A stretch of DNA of 49,568 nt from Tissierellia bacterium. GTDB taxonomy: Bacteria; Bacillota; Clostridia; Tissierellales; Peptoniphilaceae. Positions 8,801-18,635 of the stretch are shown here, piece after piece (the stretch's first letter is position 1; every line of letters starts with the position of its first letter). The notes beneath the pieces are model-generated. The model was not told the origin of the DNA, made no database searches, and saw only the letters and a list, made by a program, of their open reading frames with translations. The stretch covers positions 1-49,568 of the forward strand of contig JAUNVC010000010.1 of NCBI GenBank assembly GCA_030537875.1. The letters are read 5' to 3'. The position numbers and the translations under genes were made by a program.

Positions 8801-10151
8801 AGAGGCAAAACTAAGTCCATGGAACGATAACGTTTACATCTACGAAGAAGGAAAGGATGGACTAGAGGAAGTCATATTTAAAGCAGAAGATGAAGGATAT
8901 CTAACGACAGAACAAAACGCTTTGGAAGCTATGGAAGATGCGAACAAGGGTGTATTGGTTGTGAAATCAACAGGACTTGATATAGAAGAAGTGCACTATC
9001 ATATTGAAGATGACCAGAATCAAATCATCACGCCAGAAGGTGGTTGTTTACCATATGGAACCTATCGATTCGTTATTGATGACCTTCCAGCAGATTTCGA
9101 AACACCAAAGATGACCTTTGACTTTGAACTGAATCGCCAACATGCTGGAAAAGAAATTATATTACAAATTTATAAAAAAGGACAGGGAATGTTGCATGTT
9201 CAAATGGGAGAACCCACGGAAGTTCCTTTTGAATTACAAGTGGGCGATCTTCGATGGACGGAGAATGATTTTTCTAATGGAGAGTTGAAGACATACCTTC
9301 CTTTTGGAATGTACACCATTCTAGTTCATGTGGGAAGTGGATATGAAGGAATCTCGGTTCCACAAAAAATTGGATTGAGCGAAGAACATAGAGATGAAAA
9401 TGTGTTCATCTATATAAAAAAGAAAACCCCTGTTCTACCTGAAACGCCTACGCAACCTGTAAAGCCGAAAGACCCCTATATTCCTTATTTGCCAAAACCA
9501 ACGGCGAAAGAAGAGAGTAACAAGGAAGGAACCAATCAAAATAGTATCCAGAATGAGGAGATAGAGAAACAACCTAAGTTCCAAATCTCAGAACCGGTAG
9601 GGAATGTTTCTTTTGAAGATATTAGCGATGATAAGAATAAAGAAGCTATTCTAGAGTTGGCCAATAGAGGAATTTTAAAAGGAACAGGAGAAAAGAAGTT
9701 TGAACCTAACACCTATATTAGCAGGGCCATGGTGGTAGAGATTTTGAGAAGAATCTCTAGGGATAAGGATATTCTCTTTTTACAATCTCCCTTTAAGGAT
9801 GTCCAAGAGGGAGAGTGGTATTATGATGCAGTGTATTGGGCTTCTTCCAGAGCGTTCGTTCTTGGGGATGGAGAAGGTTGGTTCAAACCCAATGATCTCG
9901 TATCTCGCCAAGAATTCGCTGTGATTTTGCAACGCTATGTAAGGTTCCAAAACATTGCATTGAATAAAACCCAGGAATTTTCATATAAGGATGAAAATAC
10001 AATTGCGGAGTGGGGGCTGGATGCTGTAAAAGAAATGGATCAATGGGGGCTGGTCAGGGGTGAAAAAGATGACCTCTACGGTCCAGAGTCAAAGATAACT
10101 CGTTCAGAGTTGGCGGCAATCATTTACCGACTGATTCATTCGGAACTATAA
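5838..10151 (+). CDS. Cell-surface subtilisin-family (S8) protease with three SLH motifs (protease 1)
   Basis: A 1437-residue secreted protein. Residues 1-25 form a signal peptide ending TAKA. A 100-residue prodomain-like region follows. The S8 catalytic domain has Asp163 (VVAVLDNYF), His243 (NPHGQHVAG) and Ser560 (MSGTSMATPHVSG), plus the oxyanion Asn segment VAAGNFG. A protease-associated (PA) domain with GKVALFKRGDLSFKEK is inserted between His and Ser, as in lactocepin and C5a peptidase. An Fn3-like region and further beta-rich modules follow, then a Pro/Lys/Glu linker. Three SLH motifs (about residues 1259-1303, 1317-1365, 1378-1437) should bind the secondary cell-wall polymer. The Asp site reads Asp-Asn-Tyr where subtilases usually have Asp-Thr/Ser-Gly. 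Start: AAGGAGG lies six bases before the ATG. An ArsR-like regulator follows. Confidence 0.93.
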   Translation: MKKFVAFLLSILMVAGQFGWFTAKAESNVDDIVKEISVYIDVQYLTKEDPKPFFQRRDYKKVLDIGNRGLDEAVHRIESLLGKVKIIDREAFLDPVLVLELSLDQQEALQNEPYVREMDERIHFSALRYHKRMERMNFSGKIIGLDRLPEGIDGRGQVVAVLDNYFNPDHEVFYLSSGVKGKLDQEAIATFLENKSVYIEDNEHPYGRPAKAEELYYNEKIPFAASTLERTLNLNTQEDPNPHGQHVAGTAAGNVANVRGERWQGVAPNAQLVLAGIFRGDATNDTTVQKVVGWAIQLGAASVNLSIGELKESTSRYDKWKKKLVEQINMAFQSGTNVCVAAGNFGEYQGDLSVEHPDYGTISHPGIIENAITVASLENNSYTANYFIVSSGSEEQKFIYLNGNEYEFTEAVYDIVDCGLGREDEMENLDLGGKVALFKRGDLSFKEKFDRAQEKGAIGILLYNNAPGELVIAPVDGITIPVGCMLQEDGERLKKQMPIQGQFKAEPEVFLNPLWGQMSPFSDWGLTADGVMKPDITAPGGHIYSAANGRDMYGDMSGTSMATPHVSGAVAVVRQVIDDPTGIFRDVLLEEKAALVKALLMNAAIPHLDPADKTFTSPRKQGAGILDVAKAADLDYTIVHNKTGRPSAFIGDIEEEINFTVRITNYADHTQRLQPSFNANIEKKEGDFLTRKTQPLFSKNLDVIEVGPKESVEYEVRIPLENHEILEEYRNGAFVEGYLSFINQDGKQASFPYVAFKGEFGELPIMEKPIYEFDFSKERPMYWTLGAYNNAWHNFSTHIETEVDGVKKVLGMINFDEIDEARKNGIDPVELIPRFAPKLVISPNSDGKADSAQFFGVYTRSSNTRFYLELPDGTRQEQIAYKGFRFKNISHNPDMNPNVGISKPYEVLGYYDYGYTPFLNRPEGLYKFIIEGTAVSAGSKEKTVEIPFYLDLTPPTLEVLGYLEPGKVLVKAEDNVLLRDAYVVKDGEEAKLSPWNDNVYIYEEGKDGLEEVIFKAEDEGYLTTEQNALEAMEDANKGVLVVKSTGLDIEEVHYHIEDDQNQIITPEGGCLPYGTYRFVIDDLPADFETPKMTFDFELNRQHAGKEIILQIYKKGQGMLHVQMGEPTEVPFELQVGDLRWTENDFSNGELKTYLPFGMYTILVHVGSGYEGISVPQKIGLSEEHRDENVFIYIKKKTPVLPETPTQPVKPKDPYIPYLPKPTAKEESNKEGTNQNSIQNEEIEKQPKFQISEPVGNVSFEDISDDKNKEAILELANRGILKGTGEKKFEPNTYISRAMVVEILRRISRDKDILFLQSPFKDVQEGEWYYDAVYWASSRAFVLGDGEGWFKPNDLVSRQEFAVILQRYVRFQNIALNKTQEFSYKDENTIAEWGLDAVKEMDQWGLVRGEKDDLYGPESKITRSELAAIIYRLIHSEL

Positions 10152-10186
10152 GAGTTAAAGTATGTAGAATTTCAAGGAAGGATTCA

Positions 10187-10215
10187 TTGACACCGGTGGA
10201 GTCCTGTGGCATACT
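10187..10215 (+). promoter_or_regulatory. Promoter of regulator 1
   Basis: TTGACA (10187-10192), 17 bases, CATACT (10210-10215), 18 bases before the ATG at 10234. The paralogous regulator at 18743 has the same combination, including the unusual CATACT. Confidence 0.75.
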
Positions 10216-10233
10216 TGAAAGAGGAGGCGAAAT

Positions 10234-11322
10234 ATGAAACATAGAGCTAAACCCAATCTTCTTATGGAAGCTATTGCATATTTGGGAAACCGTGCCAATG
10301 TGTACAAGATTGCAGACATGGAATCTAGGCTGAAAGATAGAAATGTTTCTGATTTAACAGAATTCCACGAACAATTCAAAGTGCTAAAGGGCCTCATTCA
10401 TGCCATGGATCGAGATATTCGCTTGCCACAGAAGACATTGGAGCGCTATTTCAAGGATCTTCCGGGGTTTCCGTTTAACAGCATTGGAGGATACTCTCTA
10501 GGGTTTCTCTTATTGTATCCAGTGGAAGAACCCTTTTATGAGAATTTGGAAAAGTTCTTAGAGTACAAAGCTAATTTGAGCCAAGAAGAGGTTTGTAAAA
10601 ACCTCCTCTTGGCTTTAGATTTCAAAGATGAAATACAAGAGGGGATGAAAGAGTATCAAACGGTATTTTTGTCAAAGGTGCTGTCGATGGAAATAGCTTC
10701 TGACACAAAATTACAAATACTAGATTTGCAAGCGAGGTATAAAGACCATTTGATGGAAGTAAGCAATGTATTGCGTCCGGTACTAGGATTTTTGATGGAA
10801 CATAGGGCCAAACTTGAATCTATGGCTGAGACGTTTCTTTCGAGATTGGATGACGAGGAGAATGTGGAATATGTACAGGAAATCATGGGTTTATCAGATG
10901 GAGATAAGGATCATATCAAAATAATCCCCTTTGTCTTAGGTGCAGATACCAATCTCTTGGTAGATCACGTAAATTCAAAAATCAATGCATATGTATATGC
11001 TGGAGTTCTCAGAGATTTACTAAAAAAGCTTATGTACTCTCGAATTTTGACGACGGACAATGTTTATGATTGTGTAAAACTCCTTGGAGATCGAACGAGG
11101 TTTGACATTCTATTGTTTTTGAAGCAAAAAGATGCCTACTCATCAGATTTGGTGGAGGAATTAAAACTGGCTAGGACAACGATTCATCATCACATGACCA
11201 AACTCATAGATGCAGATTTAGTTGCGCCGATTGTAGATGGAAACAAAGTTATGTACCGCTTAAATAGAGAGAAAATGTCGGAACTTCTGAATAAGCAGAG
11301 AGAGTTTCTTTTAGGAGATTAG
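10234..11322 (+). CDS. ArsR-type winged-helix transcription regulator with long N-terminal domain (regulator 1)
   Basis: A 362-residue soluble protein without signal peptide or membrane segment. The C-terminal ~90 residues are an ArsR-type winged helix: VKLLGDRTRFDILLFL (helices 1-2), AYSSDLVEELKLARTTIHHHMTKLIDADLV (recognition region) and a GNKVMYRLN wing. The N-terminal ~260 residues are a domain I do not recognise, including the conserved segments YLGNRANVYK and FPGFPFNSIGGYS. The C-terminal domain shows no metal-site Cys cluster, so metal sensing is not supported. It is clearly paralogous to the gene at 18743 over its whole length. AGGAGG precedes the ATG. It sits downstream of protease 1 with its own promoter and a terminator after it, so control of the adjacent protease is a reasonable inference. 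Confidence 0.82.
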   Translation: MKHRAKPNLLMEAIAYLGNRANVYKIADMESRLKDRNVSDLTEFHEQFKVLKGLIHAMDRDIRLPQKTLERYFKDLPGFPFNSIGGYSLGFLLLYPVEEPFYENLEKFLEYKANLSQEEVCKNLLLALDFKDEIQEGMKEYQTVFLSKVLSMEIASDTKLQILDLQARYKDHLMEVSNVLRPVLGFLMEHRAKLESMAETFLSRLDDEENVEYVQEIMGLSDGDKDHIKIIPFVLGADTNLLVDHVNSKINAYVYAGVLRDLLKKLMYSRILTTDNVYDCVKLLGDRTRFDILLFLKQKDAYSSDLVEELKLARTTIHHHMTKLIDADLVAPIVDGNKVMYRLNREKMSELLNKQREFLLGD

Positions 11323-11349
11323 AGAAAGGACTGGAAACAGTCCTTTTTT
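11322..11349 (+). terminator. Intrinsic terminator after regulator 1 (third copy of the repeated terminator)
   Basis: Stem AAAGGACT/AGTCCTTT (11325-11332 and 11339-11346) with loop GGAAAC and T-run. It matches the terminator at 5706 except for one base in the loop; identity stops at the T-run. Confidence 0.9.
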
Positions 11350-11413
11350 CATGGGATGAAAAGATTTGACAAAAATCTATCCATAGACAAAGAACAAAAC
11401 CTATCAATGAGTA

Positions 11414-11442
11414 TTGACAAATAATTTCTGATATTGTATGAT
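11414..11442 (+). promoter_or_regulatory. SigA-type promoter of SLH protease 2
   Basis: TTGACA (11414-11419), 17 bases, TATGAT (11437-11442). This leaves an untranslated leader of about 110 bases before the ATG at 11559. Another TTGACA at 11364-11369 has no matching -10. Confidence 0.85.
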
Positions 11443-11558
11443 TACTTTAGATCCCTAGACTCTTAAAACTAGAGAAGGAGCAGGGTTAGATAGAATGAAT
11501 CAATAGAGAAGCATCGTTGAGTCGCTCTATCGATGAGTATAGAACAAGGAGGATGTGT

Positions 11559-14500
11559 ATGAAAAAGAGAATTGGTTTGTTGCTGGTAGTCTGTTTAATC
11601 TTAGGGATATATCCAGTACAATTATCAAAAGCAAAAAATGTGAGGCCAACAGATGCCTTGCAACGCTTCATAGAAAAAACAGACAACCGGTTTGAAGAGG
11701 AGGAACGAATTCCCATTATTGTAGAGTTGGAGGATAGTGAAGATTTATCCTCTTATACAACCTTGGAGCAATTCCGTCGGGATATGAAAGCTTCTATGGA
11801 TCGCAGAAATAGGGCACAGATGGATATGATGTCCACCATGGCCAATAGAAACATTCATATGGACAAGCAAGAGTCACTCACCATTCTCTTCAACGGAATT
11901 GGGGGTGAGGTGACCTATGCAGACGCAAAGTCCATTGCTGAAATTCCTGGTGTTAAAAATATATATATTGCCCAAAGGTTCGATCGTCCTGAGGTTACTC
12001 TCATGGACTCGAGTTCGGATATAATGCATACAACTTCCGCCTGGAACGTTGGGTTCGAGGGTGAGGGAATGGTGGTTGCCGTCATTGATAGTGGATTTGA
12101 TGTTACACATCCGGATTTCAGTGAAGTGGATTCTGCTACCATTAAGTTGACCAAAGCCAAGGTGGAAGAACTGATAAAAACCTATCATATGCAAGGTGCA
12201 TATTACACAGATAAGTTTCCCTTTGGATACAACTATGTTTCTAATAACGGTCGTATTAAAGAGAATAATCCCGAGTCCCATGGACAACACGTAGCCGGTA
12301 CAGTTGCAGCCAATGGTAAAATCAAAGGTGTTGCTCCGAAGGCACAACTTTTAGCCATGCGCGTGTTTGGGGAGAAGACAGGAACCAATGAAATTTATTA
12401 TTTGCGTGCAATGGAAGATGCTTTAAAACTAGGTGCCGATGCCATCAACATGAGTTTGGGTAAGGCTCTCGGAAGCAAAACCGATGAGGTTCCTGCCGTG
12501 GTTCAGATGGTGGAGAGACTTAGGAAATTGGGTATAATCGTGAATGTTGCTGCTGGAAATGATGGAACTTTTGGATTTCCTGTCACAAAGCCATTGGCTG
12601 TCAACCCCGACTATGGAATGGTCGCATCTCCTGGAACATTAGATGGAGTGCTGACCGTTGCTTCAGTGGAAAATATTTACAAAAGAAACGATGCCTTGTT
12701 GACTCCCAAAGGAAAGATAGGGGTATGGTTCCATTTTGATAAATCGGACTATGTGGGGCTTAGCTATGATATAGTACCCTGTGGTCTTGGAAAGCCAGAG
12801 GAAATTCCTGATTCTGTACAGGGGAAAGCTGCTCTCATTGAACGAGGAGAGTTAAGTTTCGTAGATAAGATTCATAATGCGGAAGCGAAGGGAGCATCCA
12901 TTGTACTCATTTACAATAAAGAGGGGGAAGGGGATGATCTCTTTGGAATGAATATCGAGGGAACAAATATACCTTCCATTGCTCTTAAGAGAAAGGATGG
13001 ATTGGCTCTAAACTCTGGAGATCAGATTATAATTCTAGAAGAAGAGATAAAAGAGGTTTCCAAGTATGAAGGGACCATGAGTAAATTTTCATCCTTTGGA
13101 CCCTCACCAGATTTATTGATGAAACCAGAAATAACGGCACCTGGTGGTAATATTTATTCCACCCAAAATGATGGGAAATATGCAACCATGAGTGGAACTT
13201 CCATGGCGACCCCCCATGTTGCTGGTGCCGCTGTGCTTATGAAGGAAAGATTAAAGAAAGACTTCCAAATTCCTGATGATGAGATAGTGGCTCTGACGAA
13301 GGCTATCTTTATGTCTTCTGCTAAACCTCATGTGGACCAAGAAACGGGAGCCTATTCTTCTCCTAGGAAACAGGGTGCAGGAATCTTAGATTTGTATCGT
13401 GCGATGCATACCAACGTAGTTATTATGGGAAATGTGCGAGATGAGAGTAAAATCTTTTTAGGTGAAGTGGGAAATCATATTGCATTTCCTTTGAAATTAA
13501 AAAACTTTGGAAAGGAAGAGTTTACGTATAAAGCTCGATTGGAACTTGTTACAGATAAGGTGGAGCATGGAAAATATACCTTACAACCGAAAAAGTTGAT
13601 GTCCAAGGAACTGGGTGAAATCACGGTTCCAGCAAATGGTATAGTTTCTATGGAAGTATCCTTTGATTTGACGCAAGAAATTTTAGAGCAGACGAAAGAT
13701 CAACCCTATGGATTTTTTGCAGAAGGTTTTGTTGTTCTTGAAGATGTGAAAGATAGGGCTCCTGAAATTTCTGTTCCTTTTGTTGGATTCCACGGGAATT
13801 GGAAAGACCTTCCGATCTTAGAAGATCTTATCTATGATGAAGGCGCTATTGCACCGGTCTATTGGCCCAATACTCCCACAGAAAACCATGATTATAGTCA
13901 TTTTTATGCGATGGTGGATGATGTGATTACGGGAAAAGCCAATAGACAGACCTTGGGTGTATATGCGGATTTCTATGATGATTATCGCCGTGTGGACAAA
14001 GATCGAATTGCTTTTTCACCCAATGGCGATAGGAATGCGGATGAGCTTCATTTTGCTGGTGTGTTCCTACGAAATTTTGATGATTTTGTTTTCCGCGTGA
14101 AGGATATGGATGATCAGGTTCTCTATGAGTCCAGCGGGACAGCAGGATGGAAAAACTTTTTCGGAGAAAGATATCCAAAGGCCACATTTGATGAGGGTTG
14201 GAGCTGGAACGGAACGGGAGCAAAGGAAGACGGCGCATATAAAGTTGAGTTGGAAGGCAGATTTGAAGTTGCAGGTAGCCCGTTACAGAAAAAATCATAT
14301 GTCATTCATGTGGATAGAAAGGCTCCGCAACTTTCGGGTGCAATATTTGATGATACCACGGGTATAGTGACTATTGAAGCGAGTGACGAATTGGGCATTC
14401 GAAGAATCATGATTTTGGATGAAACGGATCCACAACATAAAGTGTTGGTGGCTGAGAGTGCTGAACAAAATATACCACTACCCAAGAATATAGACAAAAG

Positions 14501-17500
14501 TCACTTGCGCGTAGTAGTGGAAGACTGGGCATTTAACCGTAGTTCAGATCGCCTAGAAGATCTTTTGAGCTCGGAAGAGAGAAATATTCTAGCCATTGAG
14601 TCAAAAGTGGAGTCAAATACACAACCTTCTAAAATTGAATATGTTGTAAAGAATGTGGATACGGGAGAAGTGGTAGAAAATTTAACTCGAATAAAACCAG
14701 GAACCTACGAAGTAAGTGCCACTGTTTCGGATGGGTATATCATTACTCCAGATAGACAAAGGGTAGTCTTTTCAGGTACGGGAGAGACAAAAACGATAAC
14801 CTTTGTCATTGGTCAAGATCCCAATGCTCTCGTCAATGTAACCATTGGAGGAATCCCTCCGGCGCATTATAATAAACCTCTGACTGTCTTGTTGATCTCA
14901 CAAAAAGATGGTAAAGAGTACTTGGCGACAGAGGATGAAATGCTAGCAGGATTTTATAAAGTACAGGTTCCCATGGGTTCTTATCAGGTTCTGGTGAAGA
15001 ATGTACAGCCAGGATGGGATGTGTTGCCCTATCCAGAAGTGGTTCGGGCAGAGAGTTTAGAAGAGATTTCCGTCATCCTAAATTATTTAAGACAAAATGA
15101 AATTGGATCCATTCAAGTCATTAGCAAAGCTGTCGACAGTTCTGTTGAGCCATTACCAGAGATTGCGTACATCATTAAAGGAGAAAATGAAAACTGGGCG
15201 GAGGTAAATGGTACACACTTACAAATGGGTAGATTTACCGTGGCACCAAGAGAGGTACCGCAAGGATATTTTGTCATTCCCGATGTACAAGAAATTATTT
15301 TGACACCAGAGGATCCCAATCAGAGGGTAGAATTTACAGTCTACAAAAAAACAAGTGCTAAAGGGAAAATTAAAATTTTGACTGAGTTCCAAGGCGCGGA
15401 TACGTTCCCGATGGGAGAGGTTACCTACGCAGTAGAAGACTACTATGGCAATGTTTACAGAGACCTAGAATCGTTAGATTTTGGTGTATATTACATCCAT
15501 CCTATGCAATATCCCAAGGGCTTTGATTTGGTGGACAAGAGAGTAAAAATAGTTATTACTCCAGATCAACCTGAGGCCACAGGAACTGCCCTATGGTATC
15601 GTCTGAACACAAGTGGAAAGAGAGGACTCATCTCCTTGTGGATTGATTTCCCATCGGAGTATCCGAAAGCCATTACATTAGAAATTGAGGATTCCACAGG
15701 ACAAATTTTGAAAAAAGTGGAAAATAGTGACTTTAGTGGTTCCTTCCGAATGGATCTTCCTTGGGACAGTTACACGATTCGTCCCGTAGAAGTGGATGCT
15801 GGATATCATGTAAAGCCTAAGGAATTGGAATTCCGCCTCAATGAGGAATATATGGACCTTGGATCCATTCGTTATATCAAAGGTCAAGAGGGCGATGGAG
15901 AAGGAAAAGTGACAGCAGTTCTCTATGCGGGAGACTATACTGGACAGCTCCCGAGTGCAACTCTCTTTGGCCCCAATGGATATGAAAAGTCTATGACGCT
16001 TACACCATATCCTCTAGAGCAGGGGGCGTATGTAGGAGAATGTGATGCTCTTCATTATGGAGATTACACCCTTCAATGGGGTCCGTTGGAAGGAAATTTT
16101 ATCTTGGTTCCTCAAGAATACAAGTTGGATGTACAAAATTATAAAAAAGAACAGACCATCACGAGCTTTATCCAACCCACCTTCCAATTGCAAGTTCTTT
16201 CACTAGGTCTTCCACTGGGAGAACTGGTTGAGTATGTAGCCGAGTGGGAATATACGGATGGAAGCAAGAGAATCTCATCCTATGAGGACATGAGCCGACT
16301 CCCACAAAATACTAGCTTGAAAATTCGGCCGAAGAAAGTTCCAGATGGATATCGTGTGGAGCCACAAATTTTTTCCATAAAAGTGACGGACGGTACAGTT
16401 TTGAGGGATACTTCCTTTACTTATATTAAGGAAGGAGGCATCCCCACGGGAACAGCAAAAATTGTAGCGACGACAGGATCAAGTGATAAGGCCAATGTAG
16501 AAATCACTGCGACAAAAGATGGAGAAACCTATTATTTCCAATTGGAAGAAGGCAAGTTTGTTTTAAATAATTTACCTGCTGGAGAGTATGAGGTGTATCC
16601 AAAATATAAAACGGGAATCAAAGTTGGATATCCAAATAAAATCGTGATCCAACTTGCCGATGGAGAAGAGAAAGATTTAGGTTGGTTGACATTTAAACCA
16701 AGTAAAAAACAGGTAATTCAACTTAATAAGGAACCTGGTATGCCAGAAGTAGAGATTGTGGGGGTAGTAAGGCATTATGCGTTTGGAGAGCTAGTCTATA
16801 CTTCAGAGAATCTTCCGGAAGACGTGGAGATTGTACTCAAGGCGAAAGAACTTCCTGCAGGATATAAACTTGTCCCCGCTGAAAAGAAAATCATCCCCTA
16901 TGACGAAGATACGGATGAAGAATGGGATTATTCCAAACCTGTGGTGTTTACGCTGGTAAAAGATACGGGAACGACGGCCGTAGATCATGAATATATTGTA
17001 CGGGCATACGGTACTTTGGATTCCACTGCCTTTACTGCAGAAAGCTGGATGGATTTTGCCAGAGCAGTAGAGATGCAGAATAAAATAGAACTGCAAGAAA
17101 CTTTCTTGAACTTAACCTCGAGAGGAAACGGAAAGATTACAGAGATTCTTGTGGATGAGGATTATAATGGATATCCCAGATATACACTAGGAGAAAAAGC
17201 ACAACTACCAGGAGATTCCTATTCATTAATTTTTATCAATCCTACAACGGGAGAAAAGTTCCCTACGGAGGAAAAACTCTATCTTAATGAGAGTGCAAGA
17301 AACATCTATGCACCGGCGGGATGTACCCATGCAGATGTGGAAATCCTCCTACGCAGAGGACCAAGTCATGGCTATGACAGCAAGGACATTATAAAAAATG
17401 TACCTTTGAGAAAGGTATCATCATTGGAAGACGGAGATAAAACCGCTTTGAAAGAAGCAATTCAACGGGGAGAAGAAAGTAAGAAAGAAGATAAATATAT

Positions 17501-18629
17501 CAATGCATCTCCTGCCATGAAAGCGGCTCTTGATCAAGCCATTGAAGATGGAAAAGCTGTGGTAGATAGGGTACCGGCCACGGCAGAAGAAATTGAAAAG
17601 GCAACAAAAGCCATAGCAAAAGCCATCGAAGCCTTAGATGGAGCAACCTATACTGCACTGGAAAAACTAGTTGAACAAGATCCCAGTCTCAAGGAAAGCT
17701 ACAAATATAAAGAAGCGGATAAAGACAAGAAAGAAGCTTATGACGCGCTAATTGCAGAAGCAAAAGAGGTATTGACTCTCAAGAATAAGACACAGGCAGA
17801 GGTGGATATGTTGGTCCAATCCATCAACTTGGCCATTGCCGACTTGAACGGAACACAGCCAGTAGATCCCGTACCACCCGTAGAACCGGATCAACCGAAG
17901 CCACCCTTTGTACCAGATTGGACACAACCCTATGATCCAACTCCCCACTATCCTAATACACCGTCCACCCCTACATCGAAACCTACAACTGCAGATACAA
18001 CAGATACACCCACACCAGCTGAACCCAAACCAGACTATGGAATGGATATTCGAGTGGTTGGACCGAGTGTGACATTTGATGATATAGAAGGTATTCAGAA
18101 CGCAGATGAAATTTTGGAATTGGCAAGTCGAGGAATCCTAAAGGGTGTGGAAGATGGCAAAAGTTTTGCACCAATGCAACCTATAACCAGAGCCATGGTT
18201 GTTGAAACGTTACGAAGACTTTCAAAAGATAGGGATGAAATAAATACAAGCCTTTTCTTCCCGGACGTTATTGATGGTCAATGGTATTATACAGCGGTAA
18301 ATTGGGCAGCTGGAAAGGGAATCATTGTTGGAAATGATCAGGGACTCTTCCATCCAAATCAATTCGTGACACGTCAGGAGTTTGCTCTTATCATGAAACG
18401 CTTCCTCACACTTCGTAAAATTCCCATGGACAAAGTAAAAGCCTTTGCATATGAAGATCAAGCTGATATACCTGACTGGAGTCTCAATGCAGTAGAAGAG
18501 ATGGATGGATATGGGCTTGTAGTTGGGCAAACGAAGGAGAACTATCGTCCTTCTTCTACCTATACTAGAGCGGAATTGGCTCACACCTTATATCTGCTCG
18601 TAGATAAAGTGCTAGAACGAATGAAGTAA
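11559..18629 (+). CDS. Giant cell-surface subtilisin-family (S8) protease with FIVAR-like and SLH repeats (protease 2)
   Basis: A 2356-residue secreted protein. The frame is open from 11517, but ATG 11559 is chosen because AAGGAGG lies six bases upstream and a signal peptide (MKKRIGLLLVVCLILGI, ending LSKAK) starts there. The S8 domain has Asp177 (VAVIDSGFD), His241 (ESHGQHVAG) and Ser548 (MSGTSMATPHVAG), all canonical, with a PA-type insertion (GKAALIERGELSF). An Fn3-like region follows, then about 900 residues of repeated beta-sandwich-like units with recurring phrases such as YxVxPxxVPxGY. Next are two FIVAR-like three-helix repeats (about 1953-2098), a Pro/Thr-rich wall-spanning linker and three SLH motifs (about 2173-2350). 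Likely an S-layer-associated protease or adhesin. Its regulator-type gene follows at 18743. Confidence 0.93.
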   Translation: MKKRIGLLLVVCLILGIYPVQLSKAKNVRPTDALQRFIEKTDNRFEEEERIPIIVELEDSEDLSSYTTLEQFRRDMKASMDRRNRAQMDMMSTMANRNIHMDKQESLTILFNGIGGEVTYADAKSIAEIPGVKNIYIAQRFDRPEVTLMDSSSDIMHTTSAWNVGFEGEGMVVAVIDSGFDVTHPDFSEVDSATIKLTKAKVEELIKTYHMQGAYYTDKFPFGYNYVSNNGRIKENNPESHGQHVAGTVAANGKIKGVAPKAQLLAMRVFGEKTGTNEIYYLRAMEDALKLGADAINMSLGKALGSKTDEVPAVVQMVERLRKLGIIVNVAAGNDGTFGFPVTKPLAVNPDYGMVASPGTLDGVLTVASVENIYKRNDALLTPKGKIGVWFHFDKSDYVGLSYDIVPCGLGKPEEIPDSVQGKAALIERGELSFVDKIHNAEAKGASIVLIYNKEGEGDDLFGMNIEGTNIPSIALKRKDGLALNSGDQIIILEEEIKEVSKYEGTMSKFSSFGPSPDLLMKPEITAPGGNIYSTQNDGKYATMSGTSMATPHVAGAAVLMKERLKKDFQIPDDEIVALTKAIFMSSAKPHVDQETGAYSSPRKQGAGILDLYRAMHTNVVIMGNVRDESKIFLGEVGNHIAFPLKLKNFGKEEFTYKARLELVTDKVEHGKYTLQPKKLMSKELGEITVPANGIVSMEVSFDLTQEILEQTKDQPYGFFAEGFVVLEDVKDRAPEISVPFVGFHGNWKDLPILEDLIYDEGAIAPVYWPNTPTENHDYSHFYAMVDDVITGKANRQTLGVYADFYDDYRRVDKDRIAFSPNGDRNADELHFAGVFLRNFDDFVFRVKDMDDQVLYESSGTAGWKNFFGERYPKATFDEGWSWNGTGAKEDGAYKVELEGRFEVAGSPLQKKSYVIHVDRKAPQLSGAIFDDTTGIVTIEASDELGIRRIMILDETDPQHKVLVAESAEQNIPLPKNIDKSHLRVVVEDWAFNRSSDRLEDLLSSEERNILAIESKVESNTQPSKIEYVVKNVDTGEVVENLTRIKPGTYEVSATVSDGYIITPDRQRVVFSGTGETKTITFVIGQDPNALVNVTIGGIPPAHYNKPLTVLLISQKDGKEYLATEDEMLAGFYKVQVPMGSYQVLVKNVQPGWDVLPYPEVVRAESLEEISVILNYLRQNEIGSIQVISKAVDSSVEPLPEIAYIIKGENENWAEVNGTHLQMGRFTVAPREVPQGYFVIPDVQEIILTPEDPNQRVEFTVYKKTSAKGKIKILTEFQGADTFPMGEVTYAVEDYYGNVYRDLESLDFGVYYIHPMQYPKGFDLVDKRVKIVITPDQPEATGTALWYRLNTSGKRGLISLWIDFPSEYPKAITLEIEDSTGQILKKVENSDFSGSFRMDLPWDSYTIRPVEVDAGYHVKPKELEFRLNEEYMDLGSIRYIKGQEGDGEGKVTAVLYAGDYTGQLPSATLFGPNGYEKSMTLTPYPLEQGAYVGECDALHYGDYTLQWGPLEGNFILVPQEYKLDVQNYKKEQTITSFIQPTFQLQVLSLGLPLGELVEYVAEWEYTDGSKRISSYEDMSRLPQNTSLKIRPKKVPDGYRVEPQIFSIKVTDGTVLRDTSFTYIKEGGIPTGTAKIVATTGSSDKANVEITATKDGETYYFQLEEGKFVLNNLPAGEYEVYPKYKTGIKVGYPNKIVIQLADGEEKDLGWLTFKPSKKQVIQLNKEPGMPEVEIVGVVRHYAFGELVYTSENLPEDVEIVLKAKELPAGYKLVPAEKKIIPYDEDTDEEWDYSKPVVFTLVKDTGTTAVDHEYIVRAYGTLDSTAFTAESWMDFARAVEMQNKIELQETFLNLTSRGNGKITEILVDEDYNGYPRYTLGEKAQLPGDSYSLIFINPTTGEKFPTEEKLYLNESARNIYAPAGCTHADVEILLRRGPSHGYDSKDIIKNVPLRKVSSLEDGDKTALKEAIQRGEESKKEDKYINASPAMKAALDQAIEDGKAVVDRVPATAEEIEKATKAIAKAIEALDGATYTALEKLVEQDPSLKESYKYKEADKDKKEAYDALIAEAKEVLTLKNKTQAEVDMLVQSINLAIADLNGTQPVDPVPPVEPDQPKPPFVPDWTQPYDPTPHYPNTPSTPTSKPTTADTTDTPTPAEPKPDYGMDIRVVGPSVTFDDIEGIQNADEILELASRGILKGVEDGKSFAPMQPITRAMVVETLRRLSKDRDEINTSLFFPDVIDGQWYYTAVNWAAGKGIIVGNDQGLFHPNQFVTRQEFALIMKRFLTLRKIPMDKVKAFAYEDQADIPDWSLNAVEEMDGYGLVVGQTKENYRPSSTYTRAELAHTLYLLVDKVLERMK

Positions 18630-18635
18630 ATAGGG

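Noticed and set aside
11517-11558. Upstream extension of protease 2 from a TTG/ATG in the leader
   Set aside because: AAGGAGG and the signal peptide both point to ATG 11559; the extension would put 14 polar residues before the signal peptide.
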